A stretch of DNA of 29,036 nucleotides. Source: CAYYVJ01 sp964475115 (lineage in GTDB: Bacteria > Bacillota > Clostridia > Lachnospirales > Lachnospiraceae). The stretch is taken from NCBI GenBank assembly GCA_964475115.1, contig CAYYVJ010000014.1:1-29036 (forward strand). Reading direction: 5' to 3'. Under the pieces are notes generated by a model. The model saw nothing but the letters and a program-made list of their open reading frames with translations, made no database searches and was not told the origin of the DNA. Below are positions 1 to 8,476 of the stretch, in pieces. The number at the start of each line of letters is the position of its first letter. The first letter of the stretch is position 1. The position numbers and the translations under genes were made by a program.

Positions 1-123
1 CTCAAGCTACTAACGTAACAAAATTATAATCAAAGAAGTAAAATAGTGTGCCTTTATTCATGAATATATAAATTTCGATTTTTTATTATGAATTAAGCAA
101 TTGTTTTTCAATGAGATTAGGAA

Positions 124-152
124 AGAACTGCCCCTTTGGGCAGTTCTTTTTT
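124..152 (+). terminator. Rho-independent terminator of a gene left of the window
   Basis: Perfect 10-bp stem (AGAACTGCCC / GGGCAGTTCT) with a CTTT loop, followed by five T on the + strand. It would end a + strand transcript entering from the left; no reading frame of that gene can be identified in the first 123 bases. It may also slow transcription from the araC gene on the other strand, but there the run after the stem is only TTT. Confidence 0.85.
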
Positions 153-177
153 GATGTGCAAGATTTTAACTTTGAAT

Positions 178-1074
178 TCAACTCTTTGACTTCCGAAACT
201 TTAGAGGTGACATTCTCATCGTATCCTTAAATACCCTTTCAAAATAAGTAATACTCTCATATCCAACTTTTTCAGCTATATCTGTAACCTTCCAATCTGT
301 TTCAATTAAATATTTTTCAGCTTCCTTAATTTTCAGCATATTTACATATTCTTTCATCGTAAAGCCTGTCACCTCTTTAAAACTTTTACACATATAATAC
401 TTACTTATATAGAAGTCCTTTGCTAATTTATCTAATGAATCATTTCTTGCATAATTCATTGTTAAATATTGGGCAATTTCTGACACCTTATTATGTTTAG
501 AACTACTTACCACACTCATTTCATTGATATCAGATATTTGCTTTCTTCTTGCCGAAAAAATCAAAAGTTCTGCAAGTTTTATTTCAATTACTGATTTATA
601 CCCTTTTTCCTTTTCTAGCAACTCCCTTTTCAATGTTCTAAAGATCTCTTCTATCCGTTCTTGCTCTTCCTCTGAAAGTTCCAAAACTCCAAATCTTTCT
701 TTGAAGAAAAGCACCATATCAATCCCACCAAACAAGTGCGATAACCTAACCAATGCTTCTCTGCTTACCTGAACCAATATTCTTTCATGAATTCTATGCT
801 CATCATTCATGGCTGCAGTTTTATGAACCTGATTTCTATCCACAAATACTAGATTTCCTTTCTTAACTTCATAAGTTTGTTGATTAATAAAATAATAGCG
901 ATTTCCTTCTATTAAATAATAAATCTCATAGTCATCATGTAAGTGCTTAACTGGCATAACAAATTTATTACCTCTTTTTACTTGTTCAAGAGTTAGCCAA
1001 TCATCCAGCATTTTAAAAAACTCAATTGTTCCATCAATTCCATCTGACAACTGTTTTATTTCATTTGTTTCCAT
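178..1074 (-). CDS. AraC-family transcriptional regulator with N-terminal cupin domain
   Basis: This 298-residue protein is a sugar-responsive DNA-binding regulator. Residues about 38-105 form an AraC-type cupin (HDDYEIYYLIEG, then the KKGNLVFVDRNQVH turn), the usual ligand pocket. Residues about 198-296 hold the double helix-turn-helix, with ISKYYMCKSFKEVTG as first helix pair and VTDIAEKVGYESITYFERVF as second, ending in the typical SPLKFRK. Length is normal for the family. The start is supported by a GGAGAG site 8 bases upstream. It is divergent from the GH4 gene and shares a 161-bp control region containing a perfect dyad, so it most likely activates that gene in response to a pectin-derived sugar. 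Its own ligand is not known. Confidence 0.93.
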   Translation of the reverse strand: METNEIKQLSDGIDGTIEFFKMLDDWLTLEQVKRGNKFVMPVKHLHDDYEIYYLIEGNRYYFINQQTYEVKKGNLVFVDRNQVHKTAAMNDEHRIHERILVQVSREALVRLSHLFGGIDMVLFFKERFGVLELSEEEQERIEEIFRTLKRELLEKEKGYKSVIEIKLAELLIFSARRKQISDINEMSVVSSSKHNKVSEIAQYLTMNYARNDSLDKLAKDFYISKYYMCKSFKEVTGFTMKEYVNMLKIKEAEKYLIETDWKVTDIAEKVGYESITYFERVFKDTMRMSPLKFRKSKS

Positions 1075-1151
1075 TTATCTTCTCTCCAATCACAGAAAGC
1101 AATATAGTTTGAGTTATATATGTTTTTACTCCATTTTCCGCAATATACTTT

Positions 1152-1186
1152 TAGCTAATTATACAATATTGTTGTATAATTAGCTA
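1152..1186. promoter_or_regulatory. Perfect inverted repeat in the araC-lplD control region
   Basis: Arms TAGCTAATTATACAA (1152-1166) and TTGTATAATTAGCTA (1172-1186) are exact inverted repeats around the 5-base spacer TATTG. Each arm contains a TATAAT-like -10 hexamer, at 1175-1180 for the + strand and 1158-1163 for the - strand, so both divergent promoters may sit inside the dyad. No good -35 box precedes either, which fits activator-dependent promoters. There is no T-run, so it is not a terminator. Operator function is inferred. Confidence 0.6.
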
Positions 1187-1235
1187 TACATTTAGAAAGT
1201 AACTAATTAATTTCAAAATAACACGAGGTGAAACG

Positions 1236-2624
1236 ATGAACTACAAAGACAATAAAGTAAACAATATTAATATCACCTATATTGGTGGTGGTTCAAGAGG
1301 CTGGGCCTGGAATTTTATGACCGATTTATCTATGGATGATCAGATAAGTGGCAATATCTGTCTATACGATATCGATAAAACTGCCGCAGAAAACAACAAA
1401 ATTATTGGAAATACCTTAACAAGCAAAGCAAATTCAAAAGGAAAATGGAACTATAGTACCGCAGATTCCCTTAAAGAAGCTTTAACAGGCGCTGATTTTG
1501 TTGTGATTTCTATTTTGCCAGGTACCTTTAACGAAATGCGATCCGATGTCCATTTACCTGAAAAATATGGAATTTATCAATCGGTTGGAGATACCGCCGG
1601 ACCTGGTGGTCTTGTAAGAGCACTCCGAACCATCCCAATGTTTGTAGAAATAGCAGAAGCAATTAAAGCATATGCCAAAGATGCTTGGGTTATCAATTAT
1701 ACAAACCCAATGTCTTTATGTGTAAAAACTCTATATCAAGTATTTCCCGAGATCAAAGCATTTGGATGTTGTCATGAAGTATTTGGCACACAAAAATTAT
1801 TGGCACATATGTGTGAAGATATGCTAGGCCTAAAGGATATCGACCGTTCCGAAATTTTTGTTAATGTACTAGGTATCAATCATTTCACATGGTTTGACAA
1901 AGCTTCTTATAAAGGCATTGACCTATTTCCTTTATATAAAGAATTCAGTAATAAACATTATGAAAGTGGCTATTCAGAAGGTGGGGATTCAAACTGGATG
2001 AACAATTCTTTCTCTTCTGTTGAAAGAGTAAAATTTGACTTGTTTAAAAATTACGGTTTTATTGCTGCTGCAGGCGATAGACATCTAGCAGAATTTATGC
2101 CACCAATTTATTTAAAAGATCCTGATACTGTAAAGTCTTGGAAGTTTGGTTTAACGACAGTAGATTATAGAGAGGAAGACCTAAAAAAACGTCTAGCACG
2201 TAGCGAAAGGTTGATTTCTGGAGAAGAGGAAATCGGAACAAAACCTTCAGGAGAAGAAGGAATTCAGCTTATTAAATCCTTGGTGGGGCTAGCCCGTACG
2301 GTAAGTAACGTTAACATTCCAAATTCAGGACAAATTCCAAATCTACCTCTTGGCTCAATTGTTGAGACAAATGCATTATTCGAAAGAGACCACATTGCAC
2401 CAGTAATGGCTGGCTCTATTCCTGAAAATATCCACAAGCTCATTCTTCCACATGTTCAAAATCACGAGGACATCTTAGAAGCAGCTCTGACTTGTGATAG
2501 AGGATTGGCATTTAAAGCATTTTCAAATGATCCACTCATGACTATTTCTGAGTCCGATGCCAAGATGCTATTTGATGAAATGTTGGAAAACACAAAAAAT
2601 TATTTGCCAAGCAATTGGTTCTAA
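1236..2624 (+). CDS. lplD: GH4 alpha-galacturonidase, LplD-like
   Basis: This 462-residue protein belongs to glycoside hydrolase family 4, which cleaves by an NAD+ and Mn2+ dependent redox-elimination route in the cytoplasm. The N-terminal dinucleotide motif is YIGGGSRGW (15-23). YTNPMS (155-160), CCHEVFG (178-184) and GINHFTW (213-219) follow; Cys179 and His216 are the expected metal ligands. The CHEV signature is shared by alpha-glucosidase AglA and LplD, but the surrounding text (ISILPG, GIYQSVGDT, GCCHEVFGTQKLLA, AAGDRHLAEF) closely matches what I recall of Bacillus subtilis LplD, now known as an alpha-galacturonidase. It would release galacturonate from small pectin fragments. A CGAGGTGA ribosome site precedes the ATG. 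Alpha-glucosidase is the alternative. Confidence 0.85.
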   Translation: MNYKDNKVNNINITYIGGGSRGWAWNFMTDLSMDDQISGNICLYDIDKTAAENNKIIGNTLTSKANSKGKWNYSTADSLKEALTGADFVVISILPGTFNEMRSDVHLPEKYGIYQSVGDTAGPGGLVRALRTIPMFVEIAEAIKAYAKDAWVINYTNPMSLCVKTLYQVFPEIKAFGCCHEVFGTQKLLAHMCEDMLGLKDIDRSEIFVNVLGINHFTWFDKASYKGIDLFPLYKEFSNKHYESGYSEGGDSNWMNNSFSSVERVKFDLFKNYGFIAAAGDRHLAEFMPPIYLKDPDTVKSWKFGLTTVDYREEDLKKRLARSERLISGEEEIGTKPSGEEGIQLIKSLVGLARTVSNVNIPNSGQIPNLPLGSIVETNALFERDHIAPVMAGSIPENIHKLILPHVQNHEDILEAALTCDRGLAFKAFSNDPLMTISESDAKMLFDEMLENTKNYLPSNWF

Positions 2625-2632
2625 TCATAAAC

Positions 2633-2664
2633 AAAGCCTTCGGTTTGATTACCGGAGGCTTTTT
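2633..2664 (+). terminator. Terminator after lplD, possibly bidirectional
   Basis: A 12-bp stem (AAAGCCTTCGGT / ACCGGAGGCTTT, one G-T wobble) with a TTGATT loop runs into TTTTT nine bases after the lplD stop. The - strand gene converging from the right ends at 2663, inside the T-run. On the - strand the stem is followed by GTTT, so it may serve both genes. Confidence 0.85.
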
Positions 2665-3652
2665 ATATCCAATTCATTTTCTTTGCTGTTTTTTCATTTT
2701 CTTTTGAGTAACCCACTAATACCTCTGGAAAGTTTTCTTCTAAGTATTTCAACACCATATCCACATCAGACTTTGGTTGTAGCGTGGATACTAATTTGCC
2801 TGACTTCTTGCCGATTACCCTCAGAGTATAAGTAAGCTTATTGCTAAACAAGCGAAACTGATGAAAATTACTATGTTTATATGCCCATAGCACTTGGCTT
2901 AAAGGCAATATCTTTAAGTGATTATTAGAAATTTCTATTAAGTAATTTGTTGTAACAATCAAATTCTTGCATTTCAAACGCATCTCTTCCGCCAACTCAC
3001 TTTCTATCTCTTTAATTTGCTGCCTGACGCTTCCATATCTTCTAAGATAAATACAGGAAGGATGCAGTAAAGGTACTAGCGTAAAACTTAATGCGTGAAG
3101 AAACAAAAAGCAAGAGCCAAGAAACATAAGTGAATTGATTCCCAACAACCAAATCGTTTTACTCTGTAAATATTTTGCTTCCTTTATTAAAAGAGGGGAA
3201 GAAACTTTTCTAAGTTCACTACTTGTCCACGATAAATCCTTTGCCATATTTGAAATTAGGCTATTTAAATTTTTCCCGCCAACTTCTATTTTTCCTCTTA
3301 TTCTAATATCCTTCAAAATTTCATTGTGAATATCAAAGGAATCTTTTGAAATCAAAAAATAATAACAAATACCATCTTCAATGATGTAATAGTAGGAAGC
3401 AGAAATTTTCCCATTTTCCACATAATCATAGCCCGAATAAAAAAGTTCTTTCAATGATATATCTACAAAGTAATCATCCTTTTGAAAAGCACTTTCTAAC
3501 TGGGATATATGTTCCATCTTTGCAGGTTTTAATGTATTAATAAAAGGGATTTGTTGAAAAATATATATAGTGAATACAATTAATAGAAAAGGGTATAACA
3601 TTCTTTTGAGACTTATTTTGCGTATATGCTTATGGATAACATTATTCTTCAT
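2663..3652 (-). CDS. Two-TM membrane protein of unknown function
   Basis: I do not firmly recognise this 329-residue protein. Membrane segments are visible at about 18-35 and 167-192. Between them lies an outside or lumenal stretch of about 130 residues with many aromatics (SASYYYIIEDGICYYFLIS). After the second segment comes a charged stretch (QQIKEIESELAEEMRLK), then a beta-rich tail starting at KNLIVTTNYLIE. The tail resembles small bacterial PH-like domains, and the layout recalls the DUF6709 membrane proteins of Lachnospiraceae; that assignment is from memory and uncertain. The ORF stands alone, convergent with lplD and divergent from the methyltransferase gene. A GGGGAAAG site precedes the ATG. 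Confidence 0.75.
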   Translation of the reverse strand: MKNNVIHKHIRKISLKRMLYPFLLIVFTIYIFQQIPFINTLKPAKMEHISQLESAFQKDDYFVDISLKELFYSGYDYVENGKISASYYYIIEDGICYYFLISKDSFDIHNEILKDIRIRGKIEVGGKNLNSLISNMAKDLSWTSSELRKVSSPLLIKEAKYLQSKTIWLLGINSLMFLGSCFLFLHALSFTLVPLLHPSCIYLRRYGSVRQQIKEIESELAEEMRLKCKNLIVTTNYLIEISNNHLKILPLSQVLWAYKHSNFHQFRLFSNKLTYTLRVIGKKSGKLVSTLQPKSDVDMVLKYLEENFPEVLVGYSKENEKTAKKMNWI

Positions 3653-3750
3653 CTTCTTTCCCCTTTTCCTATTTGATTAGCAACCTCATTAATACAAGTA
3701 TAATTCAATACAAGGCAATAATCAAGCTTGCTTTTCAGAGAAAAACTTGG

Positions 3751-3781
3751 TAGTATACTAAGAAGTGTGTTTTAGTATACT
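3751..3781 (+). promoter_or_regulatory. Paired TAGTATACT sites upstream of the methyltransferase gene
   Basis: TAGTATACTA (3751-3760), itself a perfect palindrome, is followed by a second TAGTATACT at 3773-3781. The starts are 22 bp apart, two helical turns, and the second copy ends four bases before the GGAGGA ribosome site. TATACT in the first copy is a usable -10, but no good -35 box lies 17 bp upstream. This may be a promoter with an overlapping operator pair; function is inferred. Confidence 0.35.
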
Positions 3782-3793
3782 TTTGGAGGAAAT

Positions 3794-4540
3794 ATGGATT
3801 CTTATACAAGTTTTGCTAAGGTATATGACTTATTTATGGATAATATTCCTTACGAGGAATGGTGTAAGTATGTACTTAAATTTTTAACTCAATATGGAAT
3901 TACAGATGGCATCTTATTAGATCTTGGCTGCGGAACAGGTACCTTTACTGAATTACTAGCAGATGCAGGATATGATATGATTGGGATAGACAATTCAGAA
4001 GAAATGTTAAATATAGCTAGCGAAAAAAAAGTCGAGTCTGGTTTTGATATTCTTTACTTACTTCAGGACATGAGAGAATTTGAACTCTATGGTACTGTTC
4101 GTGCTATTATAAGTATTTGTGATTCAATCAATTATATATTAAACTACGATGAACTTGTAAAAGTTTTTTCATTAGTAAACAACTACTTAGATCCAGACGG
4201 AATCTTTTTATTTGATTTTAATACAAAATATAAATATAAAGAATTACTAGGGGATACCACAATCGCAGAAAATCGTGAGAAAAGTAGTTTTATATGGGAT
4301 AATTATTATTATGAAGAGGAAGAAATCAATGAATATGAACTTACTCTTTTTATCCAGAAAAAAGATACTTCCTACGAAAAATATGTGGAAACTCATTTTC
4401 AAAAAGTATATTCTTTAGAAGATATTCAATCTGCACTTGACGTAGCTGGACTAAAATTTATAAATGCTTACGACGCATTTACAAACAATCCACCTCACGA
4501 GAAAAGCGAACGAATTTATGTTGTCGCATGTAAAAGATGA
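3794..4540 (+). CDS. Class I SAM-dependent methyltransferase
   Basis: This 248-residue soluble protein has the Rossmann-like SAM-binding fold. Motif I is LLDLGCGTGT (41-50), the acidic ribose-binding residue is Asp66 in MIGIDNSEEM, and motif IV corresponds to the IISICDSINYI region near 110-120. The SICDSINY block with a later DGIFLFDFNTKYKYKE block is typical of small-molecule methyltransferases of the Methyltransf_25/11 type common in Clostridia. The substrate is unknown. TTTTGGAGGAAAT gives a strong ribosome site. The hslO gene starts 29 bp after its stop, so the two are probably cotranscribed. Confidence 0.88.
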   Translation: MDSYTSFAKVYDLFMDNIPYEEWCKYVLKFLTQYGITDGILLDLGCGTGTFTELLADAGYDMIGIDNSEEMLNIASEKKVESGFDILYLLQDMREFELYGTVRAIISICDSINYILNYDELVKVFSLVNNYLDPDGIFLFDFNTKYKYKELLGDTTIAENREKSSFIWDNYYYEEEEINEYELTLFIQKKDTSYEKYVETHFQKVYSLEDIQSALDVAGLKFINAYDAFTNNPPHEKSERIYVVACKR

Positions 4541-4569
4541 TTTTATTTTAACTATTAGGAGGAATTTAT

Positions 4570-5448
4570 ATGTCAGATTATATAATAAGAGCAACTGCCG
4601 CTAATCACCAAATTCGTGCGTTTGCTGCAACCACAAGAGAATTAGTTGAATTTTCAAGAAAAACTCATAACACTAGCCCTGTAGCTACCGCTGCTTTAGG
4701 CCGACTGCTTACCGGTGCAGCCATGATGGGAAGCATGATGAAAGGCGAAAATGATATTCTTACCGTAAACATGAAGGGTGATGGACCTATAAATGGAATC
4801 ACCGTAACTGCTGATTCAAACGCCAATGTAAAAGGCTATCCTGGCAATCCTACCGTTATCATTCCTGCTAATTATGCAGGTAAGTTAGATGTTGGAGCTG
4901 CTATTGGCTATGGAACTTTAAGCGTGAGCAAAGACTTAGGAATGAAAGAGCCTTATAACAGCCAACTTCCTCTTTCTACAAGTGAAGTAGCAGATGACCT
5001 TACTTATTACTTTGCAAAATCAGAACAGGTTCCTACTTCTGTAGCATTAGGTGTTTTAATGGAGCGTGACAACACAGTAAAACAAGCAGGCGGATTTATT
5101 ATTCAATTAATGCCTTTTGCTGATGAATCCGTAATCTCCAAATTAGAAAAGAACGTTGAAAAAATCACCTCTATCACTACTCTTTTAGAAGAAGGATATA
5201 CTCCAGAGATGATACTAGAAAAGGTACTCGGAGAATTCGGACTAGAAATACTAGATAAAATACCTACGAAGTTCGAATGTAACTGTTCCAGCGAAAAAAT
5301 CACAAAAGCCTTAATAAGTGTGGGTAAGAAAGATCTCCAAGAAATGATTGATGATAACAAGCCAATTGAAGTAAATTGTCATTTTTGTAATACCCATTAC
5401 AATTTTGAAGTTGAAGAATTAAAAACAATATTAAAGTCAGCACGTTAA
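4570..5448 (+). CDS. hslO: Redox-regulated holdase chaperone Hsp33
   Basis: Hsp33 is a cytoplasmic holdase that becomes active when oxidative stress strips zinc from a four-cysteine centre. The 292-residue length is normal. The N-terminal domain has the family's ATAANHQIRAFAA start and the GDGPINGI and GYPGNP motifs. The C-terminal zinc centre is complete: C237-x-C239 (ECNCSS) and C270-x-x-C273 (CHFCNTHY). An AGGAGGAA ribosome site lies 7 bases before the ATG. It probably shares a transcript with the methyltransferase gene and ends at a strong terminator. No redox regulator is nearby. Confidence 0.97.
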   Translation: MSDYIIRATAANHQIRAFAATTRELVEFSRKTHNTSPVATAALGRLLTGAAMMGSMMKGENDILTVNMKGDGPINGITVTADSNANVKGYPGNPTVIIPANYAGKLDVGAAIGYGTLSVSKDLGMKEPYNSQLPLSTSEVADDLTYYFAKSEQVPTSVALGVLMERDNTVKQAGGFIIQLMPFADESVISKLEKNVEKITSITTLLEEGYTPEMILEKVLGEFGLEILDKIPTKFECNCSSEKITKALISVGKKDLQEMIDDNKPIEVNCHFCNTHYNFEVEELKTILKSAR

Positions 5449-5497
5449 AAAAGCGCCTAGCAAATCAGACACTAACAAATTTTACCGCAACAAACTC

Positions 5498-5536
5498 AAA
5501 AAAGGAACCTATTCTTTCGGATAGATTCCTTTTTTT
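5498..5536. terminator. Bidirectional terminator between hslO and dctM
   Basis: Arms AAAGGAACCTAT (5501-5512) and ATAGATTCCTTT (5521-5532) pair with one mismatch. A T-run follows on the + strand (5529-5536) and an A-run precedes (5498-5503), giving a U-run on the - strand too. It fits both hslO (+) and the converging TRAP operon (-). Confidence 0.85.
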
Positions 5537-5570
5537 GAAACACTCTATTTTTGGCTAAATAGGTTTGATT

Positions 5571-6875
5571 TTATATTGCTGGTCCCATAACTAAGTCTGG
5601 TAAGAAAGTAGTTAATTCAGGGATAAAAGTCACAAGCAAAAGTACTGCTATCATTGCAAAGAACATAGGCAACATTGTCTTTACTACTCTTTCCATCGGA
5701 ATCTTTCCAATGGCACAGCCTACAAATAAAGCTGAACCAACAGGAGGGGTACATAATCCAAGTGCTAAGTTCATAATAAGCACGATACCAAATTGAACTG
5801 GTCCCATTCCAAATTGTGCTACTACCGGAACTAAGATAGGTGTACAAATCAAAATAAGTGGAGCCATATCCATAATACATCCAAGCACTAAGAGCATTAG
5901 ATTTATTAATAATAAAACAACAATTCTATTATCACTAATTGACATAAAGAACTCTGTGATCAAAGCAGGTACCTTTAAATATGCTAGCATCCAGCCAAAT
6001 GCACCTGCTGCCGCAATCAAACTAAATACCAATGCTAAGGTCTTAACTGTTGAGTATAATATTTTTGGCATTCTTGAAAGCTTCAATTCTTTATAATAAA
6101 ATAGAGAAACTATAAATGCATAGATACAAGCTATCGCAGCTGACTCTGTAGCTGTAAATTTACCTGTTGCAACGCCACCCATAATGATTACAGCAGTAAA
6201 AAGTGCTACTAGAGCATCTTTTATAATAGCATAAGCTTCTTTAAAAGAAACTGGATCGCCTTTTGGGTATTGTCTCTTAATAGAATAAACTGCACAAACA
6301 ATCATAAGTGATACACCCACCATAATACCTGGTATATATCCACCCCAGAACAATCTACCTACGGATACGCCGCCCGCAGCAACTGAGTAAATAACCATAT
6401 TATGGCTTGGGGGAATTAAAACTCCTTGACATGCACTTGATACGGTTATAGCAACTGCAAATTCATCATCGTAACCTTCTTTGACCATGATAGGAATCAT
6501 AATAGACCCAAGAGAAGATACATCTGCTACTGCTGAACCTGAAATTCCACCAAAAAACATACTATCGATACAGTTTGCCTGCGCTAGTCCACCTCTAAAT
6601 CTACCAACTAGAACATTTGCAAACTTAACGATTCTTTCCGAAATCCCTCCCTCACCCATAATCTCTCCTGCAAGAATAAAGAAAGGTACTGCCATAAGTG
6701 AAAAACTGTTTACTGCCTTTGCCATCTGTTGAAGCATTGCCATAACCGGTATTCCTAGATAAAACATAGTCAACATAGTGGATGAAACAAGTGCAAAGGT
6801 AATAGGTAATTTACATATAACAAATATTATAAAAGTACCCAATAAAATGAGGGTTGCAAGTTGCATATCTGTCAT
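5571..6875 (-). CDS. dctM: TRAP transporter large permease subunit DctM
   Basis: The 434-residue protein is the large integral membrane subunit of a tripartite ATP-independent periplasmic-type transporter, driven by an ion gradient. About a dozen hydrophobic segments span its length. Family motifs include MAVPFFILAGEIM, GGISGSAVADVSSLGSIMIP and the repeat-related LALGLCTPPVGSALFVG near the C-terminus. The length is standard. Its ATG overlaps the dctQ stop in ATGA, indicating translational coupling. With DctQ it forms the membrane complex that accepts substrate from the DctP lipoprotein. Confidence 0.95.
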   Translation of the reverse strand: MTDMQLATLILLGTFIIFVICKLPITFALVSSTMLTMFYLGIPVMAMLQQMAKAVNSFSLMAVPFFILAGEIMGEGGISERIVKFANVLVGRFRGGLAQANCIDSMFFGGISGSAVADVSSLGSIMIPIMVKEGYDDEFAVAITVSSACQGVLIPPSHNMVIYSVAAGGVSVGRLFWGGYIPGIMVGVSLMIVCAVYSIKRQYPKGDPVSFKEAYAIIKDALVALFTAVIIMGGVATGKFTATESAAIACIYAFIVSLFYYKELKLSRMPKILYSTVKTLALVFSLIAAAGAFGWMLAYLKVPALITEFFMSISDNRIVVLLLINLMLLVLGCIMDMAPLILICTPILVPVVAQFGMGPVQFGIVLIMNLALGLCTPPVGSALFVGCAIGKIPMERVVKTMLPMFFAMIAVLLLVTFIPELTTFLPDLVMGPAI

Positions 6876-7408
6876 TCTTCTTCAACTCCTCTCGGTGTTT
6901 TATGATACTTCTCTAATCCGAATAATTGTAAAATAGTATAATAAGTAACAAATACTCCTGACAATGGGATCATAAGGTATAAGGTTCCTGCAGGCAATTT
7001 TGTAGCTGGCATAGTTGAATTCCATGTACTTCCAATCAGTTTTGAACCATAGATAATTAAAACAAAACCAAAAAGAATTACTATAAGATAATTTAAGATA
7101 CCAAGCACTTTACTAATAGGCTTTGGAAGCATATCAAAGAAAATTGTAATCGATACATGAATCTTTCTTTCCACACCGATTGCCATACTTATAAATGCTG
7201 TCCAAACCATAAGTAAAAGAGATACTTCTTCAGACCAACTAATACTCTTTTTTAAAACATTTCTACTAAAAACTTGAGCTGATACAATAAAAACGATTAC
7301 TAATAATACCACTTTTGCATATTCCAGAAAAACACCATATACAAAATCAAATATTTTTCCAATTAAAGTCATGATCTTATCAGCTTTACTTCCTTCTTTT
7401 ATAACCAA
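6872..7408 (-). CDS. dctQ: TRAP transporter small permease subunit DctQ
   Basis: This 178-residue protein has four hydrophobic segments (about 27-45, 62-80, 101-122, 144-165). It carries the DctQ signature: aromatic and charged residues after the first helix (SAQVFSRNVLKKSISWSEE) and then MVWTAFISMAIGVERKIH. It is the small membrane partner of DctM, with which its stop overlaps by four bases. The gene is separated from dctP by 81 bp containing a hairpin, and a GAAGGAGGAA ribosome site precedes the ATG. Confidence 0.93.
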   Translation of the reverse strand: MVIKEGSKADKIMTLIGKIFDFVYGVFLEYAKVVLLVIVFIVSAQVFSRNVLKKSISWSEEVSLLLMVWTAFISMAIGVERKIHVSITIFFDMLPKPISKVLGILNYLIVILFGFVLIIYGSKLIGSTWNSTMPATKLPAGTLYLMIPLSGVFVTYYTILQLFGLEKYHKTPRGVEEE

Positions 7409-7432
7409 TTTATATTCCTCCTTCTATAAATA

Positions 7433-7466
7433 CGTTCCATCTCTCTCGAAATGGAACGCTTTTTTT
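7433..7466. other. Hairpin between dctP and dctQ
   Basis: CGTTCCAT (7433-7440) and ATGGAACG (7451-7458) form an 8-bp stem with a 10-base loop. The T-run (7460-7466) lies on the + strand side, but no + strand gene is near. On the - strand, where the operon is read, the A-run comes first and no U-run follows the stem, so it should not end the transcript. An mRNA stabiliser protecting the dctP message is the likelier role. Confidence 0.5.
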
Positions 7467-7489
7467 AACACTACAATTTGAGGAATCTT

Positions 7490-8476
7490 TTATTTAGTCG
7501 CTCTTATTTTATCCACTGTTTCCATATATTCACTTACAAATTCTTCATATAATGGTTTCACTGCATCTTGGAATTTAGCTTTCTCTTCCGCAGAAAGTTC
7601 TGTAATAATAGATCCACCTGCTCTAACTTTTTCTTCAGATACTTTTTCACGCTCTGCCCAAAGTTCTCTTTCATATAGAGCAGATTCAAGAGCTGCTTCT
7701 CTTATTATTTCTTGATCACCTTTTGATAATTTATCCATTGTCATTTTACTAACAACTTGAAGTTCAGGTACACGAGTATGTTCATCTAATACAAAGTATG
7801 GTGCAACTTCATAATGACTAGTACTTTCATAAGATGGCCAATTGTTTTCCGCGCCTTGGATTACACCCGTTTGTAAACCTGAATAAACTTCACTATATGT
7901 CATAGGTGTTGGATTTGCTCCTAAAGCAGAAACAATTCCCATCATCAATGCACTTTCCTGTACACGAATATTTAAACCTTTCATATCTTCTAAAGAATGG
8001 ATTTCTCTTTCCGTATTGTAAAAGCTTCTAGCCCCTGCATCATACCAAGATAAAGCGTATAGAGATGCATTTTCTACTGTTGACATGAAATAATCACCAA
8101 TTTCTCCATCTAAAACTTTCCACATATGCTCACCATTATCATATAAGTATGGCATCTGCAACACATTTAATGCAGGTGCAAATTCAGATAAAGGTGAAAG
8201 ACTTACACGTGCAAAATCTACAGCACCAAATTGCATTTGCTCTAGAACTGACTTTTCATCTCCAAGCTGTGCTCCATAATAAACCTCAACCTTGATTCTT
8301 CCATCTGTTTTTTCCTCTACGATTTCTGCAAATTTGTATGCACCTTTTGTAGTAGGATAATCTTGTGGTTGATTTTCTGCATAACGAAATACATATGATT
8401 CTTTACTTCCACCGCAACCAGTAAGCACTGCTGCTGTCATTGCAAGTACACATCCAATTACTAATAATTTTTTCAT
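7490..8476 (-). CDS. dctP: TRAP substrate-binding lipoprotein DctP, probable uronate binder
   Basis: The 328-residue protein starts with a lipoprotein signal (MKKLLVIGCV, hydrophobic core, LTGC with Cys21 as lipid anchor). The mature part is a DctP domain: YAENQPQDYPTTKGA, then DFARVSLSPLSEF, and GLNIRVQES, where Arg171 matches the family's carboxylate-binding arginine. PTPMTYSEVYSGLQTGV and GAENNWPSY follow. These blocks resemble binding proteins reported for glucuronate and galacturonate; the substrate call is inference. A GGGAGGG ribosome site and a TTGACA promoter lie upstream. It is the first gene of dctPQM. Confidence 0.92.
   Translation of the reverse strand: MKKLLVIGCVLAMTAAVLTGCGGSKESYVFRYAENQPQDYPTTKGAYKFAEIVEEKTDGRIKVEVYYGAQLGDEKSVLEQMQFGAVDFARVSLSPLSEFAPALNVLQMPYLYDNGEHMWKVLDGEIGDYFMSTVENASLYALSWYDAGARSFYNTEREIHSLEDMKGLNIRVQESALMMGIVSALGANPTPMTYSEVYSGLQTGVIQGAENNWPSYESTSHYEVAPYFVLDEHTRVPELQVVSKMTMDKLSKGDQEIIREAALESALYERELWAEREKVSEEKVRAGGSIITELSAEEKAKFQDAVKPLYEEFVSEYMETVDKIRATK

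Noticed and set aside
2557..2835. 92-codon + strand frame spanning the lplD end
   Set aside because: It overlaps the lplD tail, runs through the terminator and lies antisense to the next gene; the product has no recognisable features.
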